Notes: generated by a model from the sequence alone, not told the origin. Counted from the first letter of the stretch, positions 52,319-61,884 are shown. The stretch: 64,000 nt of DNA from Clostridia bacterium (GCA_017481205.1 JAFUPN010000010.1:1-64000); one strand, 5' to 3'. Translations and numbers: made by a program.

Positions 52319-54061
52319 TTATTTAGCCGAAAGATAATAATTGTTTATACTAACCGTCCTTGAAGCATCGTCCCATTGAACATTTGCATTTAATGCTTCT
52401 GACACCGCTCTTGCAGGAACATATGTCCTGTCGTTTACAAGCTGTGCGGGTACATCCAGTTCAACAGTGCGGTTGTTTACCATCATTTTATTGCCGCCGA
52501 TTGTAAGCGTTATTATGATACCATCTCTGACAGCGGTAACTGTCTGTGTTGCATCATCCCACTCAACAGTTGCATTAAGGCTCTCAAAAATACCTCTGAG
52601 CGGCACAAGAGTTCTTGACTCCTTGATAATTGCAGGAGAGTCAAAATTCATTTTCTCACCGTTTATAACAACCTCAACCGTTTCATATCCGCTATTAACT
52701 GCAGAATATCCAGGTACCTCGGGCTCTGCTCCAAATCTTATATACTGTCCTTTCTTATAAAAGGTGGTTACAATTTCCTGACCGAGGGTAGAAACTGTCA
52801 GATTGTGTGCTCCGTCAGGCATATCCGATATATTAAGGGGACAGGTATACGGTATTGTATTGCTTGAATGGTACCACTCGCCGTCAACGGTATAGTTTAT
52901 ATAGATACCGGAAGGATTTTTTGGAAAATGAGCCAGAGTATAGAGATTTACAATACCGTCTTTTGCTGCAAGAGCACCTGCATTACTTACGGGACTGTAA
53001 CAAAATTCAGCATCGCTGCCATACTCAGTTATATATGCGCCGCTGTTTTTTGCCTCATTGAATATATCAACGGCATAGGGATAATTATTAATATCAAACC
53101 TTTCAGTCTCATATTGACGATGGTTATTAAAGTAGTTAATCATCTTAATCTGAGGGTATGCCATTATCAGACTGTAAAGCATATTTCTCAGACGAGGAGC
53201 AGCCCAATCTGACAACTCTTCACCAAATTTATTATTTGTGGGAACACCGCCTTCACTTATCATAAGAGGCTTATTGATATTGTTTTTCTTCATAAAGTTC
53301 ACAATAGGCTTTATTCTGTTTATAGCCCAAGCATTATCTCCGGTCATAAAATATACAGAGTCCTTCTGTGAAGTATTTGGATTAGACTGAAAATATTTTA
53401 TCATATAACAGCTTACGCCCACCCAATCCACATATTCATCACCGGGATAATAGTATTCAAAGGGTCTGTCAAGACCTCCAAGGTCATTGGGAGACCACAC
53501 AACGGCAAAATTGGGATATTCATGAATCATATTTGCTACAGTTCTGAAAACCTCAACATATCTGTTAGGGTCATCGCCCGTGGGTGACACATTCATTTCG
53601 TTGGCAAATCTTATGAACATAGGCTTGTTGTAGGAATTAAGCGTATCAAGCACATTGCGTACAACGTTATAATCAACCTCATCAAGACTGTTGATTGTCC
53701 AGCCAATCATAGAAATTACGTTATCATTTTTTATCATCTGATTTGCCGGATAATACAGATCGGGCTGAGTCATCCCCTCAACATATGTAAGATAAGAGCT
53801 GAGAGGCAAAATTGGCTCGGCTGTCTCGGCAATTGAGCCGAGATATACACCTCCCCTTGGTTCAAACTTAGCGCCGTAATAAGGTGCAGTTTCGAGAGAG
53901 CCCTCTGCATAAAGACCGTAATGAGTGGTATCTACCATGTACTGCTTATCTTTCAAAAGAGCTCCCCAATCAGGCTGAGGAAAATCAAAAGCTAAAGCGT
54001 TGGTACAAAAAAGTACCGTTACTATAAATACTATGACAAATGAAATAATTCTTTTTAGCAT
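52319..54061 (-). CDS. Secreted GH26-like glycosidase with C-terminal stalk domain
   Basis: 580 residues from the ATG at 54061 (GGAGG 6 nt upstream; a TTG at 54067 touches the ribosome site). Signal peptide to about residue 24 (NALA). TIM-barrel part: acid/base candidate E155 in FIRFANEMN and nucleophile candidate E270 in LMISEGG, the GH26 (beta-mannanase-type) arrangement, with VVWSPND between. A beta-sandwich linker follows, then a copper-amine-oxidase-N stalk domain (about 465-575; RTLVPLRGIFESLNA and RTYVPARAVSEALNA). The end NNYYLSAK is encoded by an 18-nt match to the mobile-element end repeat. Confidence 0.75.
   Translation of the reverse strand: MLKRIISFVIVFIVTVLFCTNALAFDFPQPDWGALLKDKQYMVDTTHYGLYAEGSLETAPYYGAKFEPRGGVYLGSIAETAEPILPLSSYLTYVEGMTQPDLYYPANQMIKNDNVISMIGWTINSLDEVDYNVVRNVLDTLNSYNKPMFIRFANEMNVSPTGDDPNRYVEVFRTVANMIHEYPNFAVVWSPNDLGGLDRPFEYYYPGDEYVDWVGVSCYMIKYFQSNPNTSQKDSVYFMTGDNAWAINRIKPIVNFMKKNNINKPLMISEGGVPTNNKFGEELSDWAAPRLRNMLYSLIMAYPQIKMINYFNNHRQYETERFDINNYPYAVDIFNEAKNSGAYITEYGSDAEFCYSPVSNAGALAAKDGIVNLYTLAHFPKNPSGIYINYTVDGEWYHSSNTIPYTCPLNISDMPDGAHNLTVSTLGQEIVTTFYKKGQYIRFGAEPEVPGYSAVNSGYETVEVVINGEKMNFDSPAIIKESRTLVPLRGIFESLNATVEWDDATQTVTAVRDGIIITLTIGGNKMMVNNRTVELDVPAQLVNDRTYVPARAVSEALNANVQWDDASRTVSINNYYLSAK
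52324..52341 (-). repeat. 18-nt match to the end repeat of the 276-bp element
   Basis: TAGCCGAAAGATAATAAT is identical to the outer 18 bp of the terminal repeat at 18206. It forms the last codons of the GH26-like gene, just before the stop. Confidence 0.55.
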
Positions 54062-54114
54062 AGCCAACCTCCGGTTAAAATTCAGTATTGGTTGTTAAGG
54101 CTAATATATTTTCA

Positions 54115-54146
54115 AAAGCTCCCTTTAATAATTTTCCGGGAGCTTT
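54115..54146 (-). terminator. Terminator after the nucleoside transporter operon
   Basis: 9-bp stem AAAGCTCCC/GGGAGCTTT with a 14-nt loop and a short T-run on the minus strand. Confidence 0.7.
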
Positions 54147-54168
54147 GATATCCGTTATATTTATTTAA

Positions 54169-55155
54169 TCAGCGTTCTTCGCGGAAATATGCAAGTCCGA
54201 GGGAAGCAGGAGGCTGATTTTCTTTTCTGTCACGAATACTGGTAATCACCAGTACAAGTATGGTTACAACATAAGGCAGCATCTCAAAAAGCTTCTTGGT
54301 GCTGACTGTAATATCCGGAATGTATGTAGGAATAACATACAGGAAACCAAAAAGTATTGAACCGAGAATACTTATGCTGGGACGCCACACTGAGAATATT
54401 ACCAGTGCAATTGACAGCCATCCCCTGTCTCCGAAACCGTTGTTTGACCATACACCGTTTGCATAGTCCATAACATAATACAAGCCGCCGAGGCCTGCTA
54501 TGGCACTGCCTATGCATGTTGCTATGTATTTATATCCTGTAACATTAATACCTGCCGCATCAGCAGTCTCGGGACTCTCACCGACAGCTCTGAGGTGTAG
54601 TCCGATTCTGGTTTTGCCAAGAATATGCGAGGACACGAGAGCAACAATTATTGCCACATATACCAAAAATCCGTAGGAAAGGAATATCTCACCAAACCAT
54701 CCGAGCTTATCTGCAAAAGGCAGCTGTGTTTTAAATATCATGCTGGTTGAAGAAAGCGAAATAGAAGGCACATCGCTGTTAACAAGCTTGATAAGAGAAC
54801 CGCCGAAAAAGTTTCCTATTCCGATACCGAAGGTAGTAAGAGCAAGGCCTGTCACATTTTGATTGGCACGAAGAGTTACTGTAAGAAAGCAGTATATAAG
54901 CCCCATCAAAGCCGAACCGAGCAGGCAGCAAATAAGAGGTATCAGAATTGAAAGAAACGGATTCATCATATCGGGTGATGCAACACTTTGCTCATAGATA
55001 AAGGAGCCGGCAACACCACTTATGGCACCAACATACATAATTCCGGGGATACCGAGATTGAGATGACCGGATTTTTCTGTCAAGATTTCACCGGTAGAGC
55101 CAAAGAGCAGAGGTGTACCCTGCATAACTGCACGTTGAATAATTGTAGCTATCAC
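54169..55155 (-). CDS. nupQ: Nucleoside ABC transporter permease (NupQ/YufQ type)
   Basis: 328 residues, GTG start overlapping the stop of the preceding permease (GTGA). About eight membrane segments. GEILTEKSGHLNLGIPGIMYVGAISG is the permease signature of the BmpA-linked nucleoside importers, and RAVGESPETADAAGINV is the coupling (EAA-like) loop. Last gene of the operon. Confidence 0.9.
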   Translation of the reverse strand: MIATIIQRAVMQGTPLLFGSTGEILTEKSGHLNLGIPGIMYVGAISGVAGSFIYEQSVASPDMMNPFLSILIPLICCLLGSALMGLIYCFLTVTLRANQNVTGLALTTFGIGIGNFFGGSLIKLVNSDVPSISLSSTSMIFKTQLPFADKLGWFGEIFLSYGFLVYVAIIVALVSSHILGKTRIGLHLRAVGESPETADAAGINVTGYKYIATCIGSAIAGLGGLYYVMDYANGVWSNNGFGDRGWLSIALVIFSVWRPSISILGSILFGFLYVIPTYIPDITVSTKKLFEMLPYVVTILVLVITSIRDRKENQPPASLGLAYFREER

Positions 55156-56252
55156 TTTGAGCCCTCCTTACTTGTTTTATTAATTTTAACAGTATAGTTT
55201 ATAAAAAATTCCGAGCCTATTATGAAGAAAATTATGATTCCTGTTATAATATCCGAAAAAGACGGATTCAGGCGGTATACCTCTGAAATTTTGGAAGCGC
55301 CTTTTTCAAGAAAAACTATCAGCAGCGAGGTCACTATCATAAATACCGGATTGAATTTTGCAAGCCAGGAAACCATAATTGCGGTAAAGCCCCTGCCTCC
55401 GGCAGTCTCACTCTTTAAAGAATGATCTGTTCCTGCCACAAGCAAAAAGCCTGCTATACCGCATATTGCACCTGAGATAGCCATAGTCCTTAAAACAACC
55501 TTTTTTACATTAATACCGATATATTTTGCAGTATTTTCGCTTTCACCAACAACAGAAATCTCATAGCCCTGTTTGCTGTATTTAAGATATATGTACATAA
55601 TAACCGTAAGTACAATTACAATCAGAATGTTTATAAGATATTTTTGACCGAAAAGCATGGGCAGCTGACCGAATTCAAGAGTACGGGGTGTTCCGGAGCC
55701 CTTGTGAACCGACCATTCCAGAGTGAAATAAGCCACAATCTGGATTGCAATATAGTTCATCATAAGTGTAAACAGGGTCTCATTGGAATTGAACCTGGTT
55801 TTAAAATATGCAGGAACAAGTCCCCAGAGAGCTCCTGCTGCAATACTTGTAATTGCCATTACAAGTATAAGAAGAGGTGTAGGAAGGCTCTCTCCGAGAA
55901 AAATCATACATGTAGCAGTGGCAAGACCGCCCACAAGCACCTGACCCTCAGCGCCAATATTCCAGAATCTCATTTTAAAAGCCGGAGTAACAGCAAGGGA
56001 AATACAAAGAAGTATGGCAGTATTCTGCAACAGATTCCACACAAGACGCGGAGTACCTACCGCTCCCTCAATCATTGTCATATACATTTTTACAGGATTG
56101 AGCTTTGTCAGCGCAATGGTAATAACACCGCACACAATCAAAGCAAAAACAACCGAAACAATTCTTATTATCCAGGCTTTCCACCAGACAATATCATCTC
56201 TCTTTGCAATATGCAGTGCAGAGGGTGAAAGCATTGTCAGCAAATTATTCAT
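55152..56252 (-). CDS. nupP: Nucleoside ABC transporter permease (NupP/YufP type)
   Basis: 366 residues and about nine membrane segments, of the BPD_transp_2 family. FWNIGAEGQVLVGGLAT and VVGESENTAKYIGINV (coupling loop) are present. It overlaps the ATPase gene by 8 bp and the next permease by 3 bp. Pairs with NupQ to form the channel. Confidence 0.9.
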   Translation of the reverse strand: MNNLLTMLSPSALHIAKRDDIVWWKAWIIRIVSVVFALIVCGVITIALTKLNPVKMYMTMIEGAVGTPRLVWNLLQNTAILLCISLAVTPAFKMRFWNIGAEGQVLVGGLATATCMIFLGESLPTPLLILVMAITSIAAGALWGLVPAYFKTRFNSNETLFTLMMNYIAIQIVAYFTLEWSVHKGSGTPRTLEFGQLPMLFGQKYLINILIVIVLTVIMYIYLKYSKQGYEISVVGESENTAKYIGINVKKVVLRTMAISGAICGIAGFLLVAGTDHSLKSETAGGRGFTAIMVSWLAKFNPVFMIVTSLLIVFLEKGASKISEVYRLNPSFSDIITGIIIFFIIGSEFFINYTVKINKTSKEGSK

Positions 56253-57807
56253 TTGTATTCACTCCCCTTTCATCAGATATATCTCCATGACCGGTTTTAG
56301 TCATAAGGAGACCGATTTCTTCTTTAGTCGCAGTTCTGCCGTCAACAGTACCGGCAATTTTCCCTCCGCCGATTACCAGTATTCTGTCACAGAGCTCAAG
56401 CAGTACGTCAAGATCCTCGCCCACAAAAATCACCGCAACACCTTTTTGTTTTTGCTCATTCAAAAGATTGTATATAGTGTAGGATGAATTAATGTCAAGA
56501 CCGCGCACAGGATATGCCGCCATAAGAACCGTGGGCGATGAAGCAATCTCCCTGCCTACAAGTATTTTCTGAACATTACCCCCGGAAAGACGTCTTACGG
56601 GAGTGTTTGCAGATGGTGTGACAACCTCAAGACGGTCTATTATCTCATCAGCAAGAGATTTGGGAGCCTTTCGCTGCAGAAAAACAGACTTACCCTTTTT
56701 GTAGCTGCGAAGCATCATATTGTCAACAATATCCATATTGCCAACCAGTCCCATGCCGAGTCTGTCCTCGGGCACAAAGGCAAGACGGACACCCATCTGA
56801 CGGATTTCAAGCGGGGTTTTGTCACGAAGCCTTTCCTCCTTACCGGTTTTAGGGTCATGGTAGAGAACCTCACCGGAGGTAAGATGCTGAAGTCCTGCAA
56901 TAGACTCAAGCAGCTCACGCTGACCGCTACCTGCAATGCCGGCAATACCGAGTATTTCTCCGGAACGAGCCGTAAAAGAAACATCATCAAGCACCTTGAT
57001 ACCCTCACGGTTTACACAGCTGATTTTGTCAACAACAATTCTGTCGGAGCAGTTTACCGGCTCACTTCTCTCAATATTGAGTGAAATCTTCTTGCCCACC
57101 ATCATTTCGGTAAGCTGTGATTCATTTGTCTCAGCAGTTTTGACCGTGCCTATGTATTCACCCTTGCGAAGCACTGCAACACTGTCAGAAAGCGAAAGCA
57201 CTTCATGGAGCTTATGTGTAATAATTATGATAGCCTTGCCACTCTCACGCATATTTCTGAGTACAGCAAAAAGCTTGAGGGTTTCCTGAGGAGTAAGCAC
57301 AGCTGTGGGCTCATCAAGAATGAGAATATCCGCCCCTCTGAAAAGAACCTTGATAATCTCAACAGTCTGTTTTTCGGAAACCGACATTTCGTATATCTTT
57401 TTGTACGGATCCAGCTCAAATCCATATTGTTCGGTAATCTCTTTTATTTTCTCAACATATGCAGGCAAATCAAAGCCTTTTTCGTCCTCAAGACCGAGAA
57501 CAATATTCTCAGCGGCAGAAAATACATCAACAAGCTTGAAATGCTGATGAATCATGCCAATTTTGTAGTTGAATGCATCCTTAGGAGAGGCTATTTCCAC
57601 CTCCTGCCCGTCGATAAACATCTGTCCGCTATCCGGATAATAGATACCGGAAACCATATTCATAAGAGTGGTTTTACCGCTTCCGTTTTCTCCGAGGATA
57701 GACAGAATCTCTCCTTTTCTGACCTGAAGAGACACATTTTTGTTTGCAACAACACTTCCAAAGGATTTGGTTATGTTTTTTAGTTCAAGTGCAATTTTCT
57801 GTTCCAT
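56245..57807 (-). CDS. nupO: Nucleoside ABC transporter ATP-binding protein (NupO/YufO type)
   Basis: 520 residues with two nucleotide-binding domains. NBD1: Walker A GENGSGKTT, Walker B ILILDEPTAVLTPQE. NBD2: degenerate Walker A GIAGSGQRELLE and signature LSGGNVQKILVGRE. Start at 57807, because the upstream in-frame ATG at 57819 contains the GGAG ribosome site. Energises import of nucleosides captured by the BmpA-type lipoprotein. Confidence 0.93.
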   Translation of the reverse strand: MEQKIALELKNITKSFGSVVANKNVSLQVRKGEILSILGENGSGKTTLMNMVSGIYYPDSGQMFIDGQEVEIASPKDAFNYKIGMIHQHFKLVDVFSAAENIVLGLEDEKGFDLPAYVEKIKEITEQYGFELDPYKKIYEMSVSEKQTVEIIKVLFRGADILILDEPTAVLTPQETLKLFAVLRNMRESGKAIIIITHKLHEVLSLSDSVAVLRKGEYIGTVKTAETNESQLTEMMVGKKISLNIERSEPVNCSDRIVVDKISCVNREGIKVLDDVSFTARSGEILGIAGIAGSGQRELLESIAGLQHLTSGEVLYHDPKTGKEERLRDKTPLEIRQMGVRLAFVPEDRLGMGLVGNMDIVDNMMLRSYKKGKSVFLQRKAPKSLADEIIDRLEVVTPSANTPVRRLSGGNVQKILVGREIASSPTVLMAAYPVRGLDINSSYTIYNLLNEQKQKGVAVIFVGEDLDVLLELCDRILVIGGGKIAGTVDGRTATKEEIGLLMTKTGHGDISDERGVNTNE

Positions 57808-57966
57808 AAGCTTCTCCATTATATATTTTTCTTTTGAATTTTAATAAACCCACTGCGACAATACGCTTATTGAAAGTCAAAAGTCAGTCAGCCGGCAATA
57901 CAAATTAACTGTCTAAAAAATCGTATCACTTACCAATAATGCCTATTAAAGCAAAAATAAAGTTAT

Positions 57967-57990
57967 GGGGCGGAAGAAATCCCCCGCCCC
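57967..57990 (-). terminator. Intra-operon hairpin after bmpA
   Basis: GGGGCGG/CCGCCCC stem, 10-nt loop, weak T-rich tail on the minus strand, between bmpA and nupO. Probably lowers expression of the membrane genes relative to the binding protein. Confidence 0.6.
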
Positions 57991-58006
57991 TTGTTTACAA
58001 TCCGGA

Positions 58007-59215
58007 TTAGAACATGCTGTTGAGCAGTGTTATACCGTCAATCTGAATATCAAAGTAAGGAGCTGAGCGGTATTCAGACTCATGGAAATATCCGTCTGAA
58101 ATAGCCTCAGTATCTTTTTCATATGCAGCATCTGTATCAACATCTGCTATATATGATTCAAGCTTCTTACCTTCTACAGTAAAGTTGTTTGTATCAAATA
58201 CATTGAGCTCGCCTGAAATAAGCTTAGCCTTTGCTTCGTCAATAGCTGCCTGTGTGCCTTCTGCAGCTACAGCCTCGTTAACCTCTGTAAGAGCTACAGC
58301 GCCGCCTTCAAAGCCTTCGCACCAGTCATAAGCGATTGTCTCGCCGTTCTTAGCATTGTTGATGATATACTTGAAGTAAGGAGACCAGTCGATTCTTGAA
58401 GATACGATAAACGTGTTGGGGCAAGCGCTCTGTGTGCTACCGTTGTAGGAAACATTGGGAACACCTGCATTTTCACATGCTGTGGGCGCACCCATTGAGT
58501 CAGCATGCTGGCTTATAAGTACACAGTTGTTGCTGAGGAGCTTTGTAGCAGCTTCTTTTTCAAGAGCTTCATCATACCAGCTTCCTGTAAACTGTACTTC
58601 CATTGTTACAGAAGGACATACGGATTTTGCACCAAGATAGAAGGATGTGTAGCCAGAGATAACCTCTGCATATGTATATGCGCCGACATATCCCATTTTT
58701 GCCTGGTCAGCAGTGATTTTGCCGCTTTCAATCATTTCATTGAGCTTCATACCTGCTGCGATACCTGCAAGATATCTGCCTTCATAAACAGACGCAAATG
58801 CATTATGGAAGTTTGCAACATTCTCTGTATGAGCTGTTGTACCTGTAGCATGGCAGAATTCAACCTCAGGGAATTCCTTTGCAGCCTTAAGAATATAAGG
58901 CTCATGACCGAAGCTGTTAGCAAAAACAACATTACAGCCCTGGTCAGCAAGGTCTGCAGCTGCTTCATAACATTCATTACCCTCAGGAACATTGGTCTTG
59001 AAAATAACCTGTTCTTCGGAAAGTCCGAGCTCTTCTGTAGCGGACTTGGCAGCATCAAGGAAGTTTTTGTCATAAGTTGAGTTTTCATCATGCAAGAAAA
59101 TAAAACCGATTTTAAAATCATCGGTGCTTGCTGTTTCCCCGCCGCAAGCTGCAAACATAGCAACCGAAGTTACCAGCATGGCTGCAACGAGAAGTAATGT
59201 TACAATTTTTTTCAT
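58007..59215 (-). CDS. BmpA-family nucleoside-binding lipoprotein
   Basis: 402 residues from MKKIVTLLLVAAMLVTSVAMFAACGG: lipoprotein signal with the lipid-attachment Cys in FAAC. The PF02608 Bmp fold is seen in FKIGFIFLHDENSTYDKNF, VVFANSFGHEPYI and LISQHADSMGAPTACENAG. It captures purine nucleosides outside the cell for the NupOPQ importer. Lies 61 bp after xpt. Confidence 0.92.
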   Translation of the reverse strand: MKKIVTLLLVAAMLVTSVAMFAACGGETASTDDFKIGFIFLHDENSTYDKNFLDAAKSATEELGLSEEQVIFKTNVPEGNECYEAAADLADQGCNVVFANSFGHEPYILKAAKEFPEVEFCHATGTTAHTENVANFHNAFASVYEGRYLAGIAAGMKLNEMIESGKITADQAKMGYVGAYTYAEVISGYTSFYLGAKSVCPSVTMEVQFTGSWYDEALEKEAATKLLSNNCVLISQHADSMGAPTACENAGVPNVSYNGSTQSACPNTFIVSSRIDWSPYFKYIINNAKNGETIAYDWCEGFEGGAVALTEVNEAVAAEGTQAAIDEAKAKLISGELNVFDTNNFTVEGKKLESYIADVDTDAAYEKDTEAISDGYFHESEYRSAPYFDIQIDGITLLNSMF

Positions 59216-59276
59216 TTTAAATACCCTCCTGCCTTTCAGCAAAATTTAATTTATGTAAATTAATTTACATACAATA

Positions 59277-59864
59277 TTATCTGCGAAACTGAAGCAAATC
59301 CTCGCTCATTGACTCGACAATGGCCAGTGAATCAACCCTTATTCCCTTTGCTCTCAGCTCGTCTCCGCCGCCCTGAAAGCCTTTTTCAATAGCAATGGCG
59401 CATCCGCACAAGGATGCTCCTGCCTGATTTATAATATCCATAAGACCGTTCAACGCATTACCCTTGGCAAGAAAATCATCAATAACCAGCACCTTGTCAT
59501 CACTGCCGAGAAAATCCTTGCTGACAACTGCATTATACACATTCTTTCTTGTAAAAGAAGTTACAGTTGAATAATATACATCATCGGATATATTGTCAGA
59601 CTTATTCTTTTTTGCAAAAACAACGGGAACCTTCATATAATAAGCCGCAGCAAAGGCTATGGGTATGCCCGATGTCTCTATGGTGAGAATCTTATTGACG
59701 GGCTCATCCTTATAAAGCTCTGCTATTTCCCTGCCCATTTCCATAAGGAAATCAACATCTATACGGTGGTTGAGAAAGCAATCAACCTTAAGTATATTTC
59801 CAGGAAGAACTCTGCCCTCCTGCAAAATTTTATTTTCCAAAGCAATTATATCAATCACTCCCAA
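59277..59864 (-). CDS. xpt: Xanthine phosphoribosyltransferase
   Basis: Xpt salvages xanthine to XMP. The PRPP loop reads VLVIDDFLAKGNALNGL; ILKVDCFLNHRID and IETSGIPIAFAAAYY are Xpt-specific. 195 residues from a TTG at 59864, but the start is unclear: GGGAGTGA overlaps that region, and the best-spaced codon is an ATT at 59846 (near-cognate), which aligns with the usual Xpt N-terminus. It heads the purine operon xpt-bmpA-nupOPQ. Its leader of under 40 nt has no purine riboswitch. Confidence 0.9.
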   Translation of the reverse strand: MGVIDIIALENKILQEGRVLPGNILKVDCFLNHRIDVDFLMEMGREIAELYKDEPVNKILTIETSGIPIAFAAAYYMKVPVVFAKKNKSDNISDDVYYSTVTSFTRKNVYNAVVSKDFLGSDDKVLVIDDFLAKGNALNGLMDIINQAGASLCGCAIAIEKGFQGGGDELRAKGIRVDSLAIVESMSEDLLQFRR

Positions 59865-59897
59865 ATATCATTAAATTATAAACCAACAGATAAAAAA

Positions 59898-59926
59898 AGT
59901 ATAGCACACAGAGTCATAAAAGTCAA
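59898..59926 (-). promoter_or_regulatory. Promoter of the xpt-bmpA-nupOPQ operon
   Basis: Minus strand TTGACT, 17-bp spacer, TATACT. Confidence 0.7.
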
Positions 59927-59951
59927 CTGATTTATGGTGATAAATGTCAAA

Positions 59952-60029
59952 AAAGCACTTCACCAAAAGGTCAAGGGTAATAAGGAAGAATATTCCCTAT
60001 CACCCTCAATCTAAAAAGTGAAATGCTTT
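59952..60029 (-). terminator. Two-tier terminator after the RNase J gene
   Basis: The outer 12-bp stem (59952-59963 with 60018-60029; one G-U on the minus strand) is followed by a T-run. It encloses a complete inner 14-bp hairpin (59974-59987 with 59993-60006, two G-U). About 78 nt in all. Confidence 0.75.
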
Positions 60030-60041
60030 TCATTGTCAAAA

Positions 60042-61712
60042 TTATACTTCCATTATAACAGGCAGAATCATAGGCTTACGTTTGGTATCCCTATACAGCT
60101 CATCTGCAATTCTGTATTTGAGCTTTGTTTTTATTGTAGTCCAGTCGCGAACCTTGTTTCTCTCACATTCATCTAGGGCATCCTTTGCTATTTCACGGAT
60201 TATCTCCATAAGATTTTCCGATTCACGGACATATACAAAGCCTCGCGAAATAATATCAGGACCTGCAACAACCGTACCACTGGCTCCGTCTATGGTTACG
60301 ACCACAACAATGAGCCCGTCCTCGGCAAGATGCTTTCTGTCACGAAGAACAATGTTACCCACATCGCCGACTCCGAGTCCGTCAACCAACACTCTGCCCG
60401 CAGGCACGGTATCGGTGCATTTTGCCCCGTCATGACCGATTTCAAGAACATCACCGATATTCATAATAAAAATATTCTTATTGTCAATACCCATAAGTCT
60501 GCCAAGGTCGGCATTAGCCTTTAAATGCTTGTATTCGCCATGAACAGGAATAAAGTACTTAGGCTTTGTGAGAGCAAGTATCATCTTGAGCTCTTCCTGA
60601 CATGCATGACCGGATACATGGACAGCCTCCGCCGTGGTATGGTCATTAACAACAGTTGCACCTTTTTTATACAGTTCGTTAACTACATTTGACACCAGCT
60701 TTTCATTGCCGGGAATGGGATTTGCCGAAACGATAACTAAATCTCCTGCGGTAATCTCAACCTTTTTGTGGTCGGAATACGCCATACGGTACAGAGCGCT
60801 CATTGGCTCTCCCTGACTTCCGGTGGTGATTATAACAAGCTTCTCAGGCGGATATTTTTTTATATCATCTATATCAATAAGAATACCCTGGGGCACCTTC
60901 ATATATCCGAGAGTTGTTGCAACCTCTACCAGATTTATCATGCTTCTGCCGGAAACGGCAATCTTACGCTTGTTATTATAAGCCGCATTGATAATCTGCT
61001 GAACCCTGTGTACATTTGATGCAAAGGTAGCTACTATAATGCGCTGCTTTGTTGATTTGAATACTGATTCAAAGGTTGAACCTACAGTACGCTCGGATTT
61101 TGTAAATCCGCTGCGCTCTGCATTTGTGCTATCGCTCATAAGAGCCAGCACACCTTTTTTACCCAGCTCGCCGAAGCGGGTCAAGTCTATCATATCCCCG
61201 TCTATGGGAGTTGTATCAATTTTAAAATCTCCGGTATGCACAATGGGACCGAGCGGTGTATGGATAGCCACGGCAACTGCATCGGCAATGGAGTGGTTTG
61301 ATCTGATAAATTCTACCTTAAAAGGATTAAGATTAACTGTATCACCGGGATTAACTCTGATGAGCTTTACCGAGGACAGGAGATTATGCTCCTTAAGCTT
61401 GTTTGAAACAAGACCAAGAGTAAGATTTGTACCGTACACCGGTACTGCAATCTCCTTCAGAAAATACGGCAATCCTCCTATATGATCCTCATGACCATGA
61501 GTAAGGACAACCGCCTTTACCCTTTCCCTGTTCTTGATAAGGTAAGTAAAGTCAGGGATTACAGTGTCAATACCCAAAAGCTCCTCATCGGGAAAAGCAA
61601 GACCGCAATCGAGAACGATAATGTCGTTGCCGTACTCAAATGCAGTAATATTCTTGCCTATCTCATCGAGACCGCCAAGGGGAATAATTTTTAATTTAGC
61701 TTTTTTTGCCAC
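60042..61712 (-). CDS. rnj: Ribonuclease J
   Basis: A 5'-exo/endoribonuclease of the metallo-beta-lactamase/beta-CASP class central to RNA decay in Bacillota. It has 556 residues. The zinc site is LTHGHEDHIGG, then HTGDFKID, SDSTNAERSG, the beta-CASP motif TGSQGEP, and HVSGHACQEEL with IPVHGEYKHL. A C-terminal domain is present. RBS GGAGGTA. Whether it is J1 or J2 cannot be said; it is a single copy here. Confidence 0.95.
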   Translation of the reverse strand: MAKKAKLKIIPLGGLDEIGKNITAFEYGNDIIVLDCGLAFPDEELLGIDTVIPDFTYLIKNRERVKAVVLTHGHEDHIGGLPYFLKEIAVPVYGTNLTLGLVSNKLKEHNLLSSVKLIRVNPGDTVNLNPFKVEFIRSNHSIADAVAVAIHTPLGPIVHTGDFKIDTTPIDGDMIDLTRFGELGKKGVLALMSDSTNAERSGFTKSERTVGSTFESVFKSTKQRIIVATFASNVHRVQQIINAAYNNKRKIAVSGRSMINLVEVATTLGYMKVPQGILIDIDDIKKYPPEKLVIITTGSQGEPMSALYRMAYSDHKKVEITAGDLVIVSANPIPGNEKLVSNVVNELYKKGATVVNDHTTAEAVHVSGHACQEELKMILALTKPKYFIPVHGEYKHLKANADLGRLMGIDNKNIFIMNIGDVLEIGHDGAKCTDTVPAGRVLVDGLGVGDVGNIVLRDRKHLAEDGLIVVVVTIDGASGTVVAGPDIISRGFVYVRESENLMEIIREIAKDALDECERNKVRDWTTIKTKLKYRIADELYRDTKRKPMILPVIMEV

Positions 61713-61884
61713 AATATACCTCCGTTTCTTTTATTAAAATTACGCACGAAATTATACCCAAAAACTACTTTTTGGATTAATAGATAATATTAAAATTTAT
61801 CCGCTCAAATCAACTAAATATATTATATCAGATTTTTTTGATAAAATAAAGTCTTTTTTTATATTTTTTCAAAAATTTATTTTA
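61713..61884 (-). other. AT-rich region between rseP and RNase J gene
   Basis: 172 bp with several TATAAT-like boxes (TTGATT and TATTAT spaced 18 bp is one pair) and a short CCAAAAA/TTTTTGG hairpin. It probably holds the RNase J promoter. Confidence 0.35.

Noticed and set aside
59865-59897. Purine riboswitch upstream of xpt
   Set aside because: The predicted leader is under 40 nt, too short for the aptamer.
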